From contig JAILOW010000061.1 in NCBI GenBank assembly GCA_024690635.1, positions 1-7,997 on the forward strand: a DNA stretch of 7,997 bases. The letters run 5' to 3'. Below, one piece after another: positions 7,231-7,997 of the stretch. The stretch comes from Butyrivibrio sp. GTDB taxonomy: Bacteria > Bacillota_A > Clostridia > Lachnospirales > Lachnospiraceae. A program made the translations under genes and the position numbers. Under the pieces are notes generated by a model that searched no databases, was not told the DNA's origin, and saw only the letters and a program-made list of their open reading frames with translations. Within the stretch, counting starts at the first letter, position 1. Each line of letters begins with the position of its first letter.

Positions 7231-7259
7231 TTGATAATTGAACAAAAAAATTATATCAT
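7231..7259 (+). promoter_or_regulatory. Probable sigma-A-type promoter for ftsZ
   Basis: TTGATA (7231-7236) and TATCAT (7254-7259) each match five of six consensus bases and are separated by exactly 17 bases. Transcription would start near 7265-7267 and leave a leader of about 35 bases before the ftsZ start. This would let ftsZ be expressed apart from the upstream wall-synthesis genes. AT-rich sequence can give chance matches, but the spacing, position and absence of other good candidates support it. Confidence 0.6.
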
Positions 7260-7274
7260 AGCTATTAGGAGTCT

Positions 7275-7298
7275 ATGAGGTTTGTGAAGGAGGAGTAG
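7275..7298 (+). other. Possible 7-codon leader ORF before ftsZ
   Basis: ATG at 7275 is followed by six sense codons and TAG at 7296-7298, encoding MRFVKEE. AGGAG (7267-7271) lies 3 bases upstream of the ATG, rather close for efficient use. The frame runs through the ftsZ Shine-Dalgarno and stops two bases before the ftsZ TTG. If translated, it could couple to or interfere with ftsZ initiation. A frame this short could be chance. Confidence 0.25.
7287..7293 (+). promoter_or_regulatory. Strong Shine-Dalgarno for ftsZ
   Basis: AAGGAGG at 7287-7293 is 7 bases before the TTG at 7301. It is as strong as the ftsL site and probably compensates for the weak TTG start. No ATG or GTG lies in frame near this site. 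Confidence 0.85.
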
Positions 7299-7300
7299 TT

Positions 7301-7997
7301 TTGCTTGAAATAAAGAATAACGATGCTGAATCTGCGTGCAAAATCATCGTTGTCGGGGTCGGTGGCGCAGGTAATAATGCCGTTAACAGAATGGTGGATG
7401 AGAATATAACCGGTGTAGAATTCATCGGAATAAATACTGATAAGCAGGCGCTTCAGCTCTGTAAAGCGCCCAAGCTTTTGCAGATCGGTGAGAAACTCAC
7501 CAAGGGTCTTGGCGCAGGTGCCAAGCCTGAAATCGGCCAGAAGGCCGCAGAAGAGAGTTGCGAAGAGATATCTGCAGCCCTTAAGGGTGCAGATATGGTT
7601 TTTGTTACCTGTGGTATGGGTGGCGGAACCGGTACAGGTGCAGCTCCCGTAGTGGCTAAGCTTGCAAAAGAGATGGGTATTCTTACAGTAGGCGTTGTAA
7701 CCAAGCCTTTCAGCTTTGAGGCTCGTGTTCGCATGCAGAACGCTATGCTTGGAATTTCCAATATCAGATCCAATGTAGATACGCTTATCGTTATTCCCAA
7801 TGATAAGCTTCTTCAGATAGTTGACAGACGCACCACAATGCCTGATGCGCTCAAGAAGGCTGACGAGGTTCTTCAGCAGGCAGTTCAGGGTATTACCGAT
7901 CTGATCAACGTTCCTGCAGTTATCAACCTTGACTTTGCTGACGTTCAGACAGTTATGAAGGACAAGGGCATCGTACATATCGGTATCGGAACCGGTA
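7301..7997 (+). CDS. ftsZ: Cell division protein FtsZ, N-terminal 232 residues (cut by window edge)
   Basis: FtsZ is the tubulin-like GTPase that polymerises into the division ring. The visible part carries the GTP-binding segment V-G-V-G-G-A-G-N-N (18-26), the tubulin signature G-G-G-T-G-T-G (107-113), and the catalytic T7 loop N-L-D-F-A-D-V (209-215), including D211 and D214. The N-terminal GTPase domain is thus almost complete. The rest of the C-terminal domain and the tail peptide lie beyond the window. The start is TTG, supported by AAGGAGG 7 bases upstream and by the normal N-terminal MLEIKNN followed by the Rossmann strand. The first in-frame ATG would fall at residue 31, after the glycine-rich loop, and is excluded. 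The residue before the G-M-G-G-G-T-G-T-G signature is Cys104, where Ala or Ser is more usual. Confidence 0.97.
   Translation, partial: MLEIKNNDAESACKIIVVGVGGAGNNAVNRMVDENITGVEFIGINTDKQALQLCKAPKLLQIGEKLTKGLGAGAKPEIGQKAAEESCEEISAALKGADMVFVTCGMGGGTGTGAAPVVAKLAKEMGILTVGVVTKPFSFEARVRMQNAMLGISNIRSNVDTLIVIPNDKLLQIVDRRTTMPDALKKADEVLQQAVQGITDLINVPAVINLDFADVQTVMKDKGIVHIGIGTG

Larger units (their letters stand above)
7190..7300 (+). other. Intergenic region between divIB and ftsZ
   Basis: This 111-base stretch is the only sizeable gap in the window. It holds a sigma-A-type promoter (7231-7259), a 7-codon reading frame with its own Shine-Dalgarno (7275-7298) and the ftsZ Shine-Dalgarno (7287-7293). A weak imperfect inverted repeat at 7191-7202 and 7218-7229 is not followed by a T run, so I do not call a terminator. 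No ftsA or other gene fits here. Confidence 0.85.

Noticed and set aside
7250..7258. TATAAT on the minus strand as a divergent promoter
   Set aside because: No acceptable -35 box lies 16-18 bases upstream on that strand, and no minus-strand gene is supported.
7265..7978. Long open frame on the minus strand (about 237 codons) across ftsZ
   Set aside because: It is antisense to a clearly conserved ftsZ, has no recognisable motifs or Shine-Dalgarno, and reflects ftsZ codon use.
1..7997. Novel defence, mobile or CRISPR-type system
   Set aside because: Every substantial coding region belongs to the dcw cluster. No repeats, integrase, transposase or composition break was seen.

Overview
The window is a section of a bacterial division and cell wall (dcw) gene cluster, read entirely on the + strand. 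Protein signatures and gene order point to a Gram-positive member of the Clostridia. Wording such as the FtsZ N-terminus (MLEIKNN) and the FtsW loop PEAQND fits Lachnospiraceae, perhaps a Butyrivibrio-like rumen or gut anaerobe. That family-level placement is inference from recognition, not from a search.

Layout: the last 34 codons of rsmH (1-107); ftsL (151-579); a class B penicillin-binding protein in the ftsI position (610-2871); mraY (2864-3832); murD (3866-5236, possibly from 3857); ftsW (5272-6417); divIB/ftsQ (6422-7189); a 111-base gap with a good sigma-A-type promoter; and the first 232 codons of ftsZ (7301 to the window edge). Apart from that gap, genes are 4-43 bases apart or overlap by 8 bases, so rsmH to divIB look like one transcript. 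No tRNA, rRNA, mobile element, CRISPR array or foreign-looking island was seen, and no stretch over 300 bases lacks a gene.

The genes cover two linked jobs. MurD makes a cytoplasmic peptidoglycan precursor and MraY moves the precursor onto its lipid carrier. FtsW and the class B PBP polymerise and cross-link septal wall, FtsL and DivIB are the bitopic partners that hold and activate that synthase pair, and FtsZ forms the ring that positions it. MurG, MurC and MurB genes are not between ftsW and divIB, and there is no ftsA before ftsZ, so the cluster is a reduced version of the textbook order.

Nothing here looks like a wholly new system. The points most worth a second look are a 7-codon reading frame with its own Shine-Dalgarno that stops two bases before the TTG start of ftsZ; the promoter just ahead of it; the PBP tail, which has an acidic stretch and three D-P-x-x-G octapeptides; a long insertion just before the PBP active-site serine; and frequent non-ATG starts (mraY GTG, ftsW GTG, ftsZ TTG).
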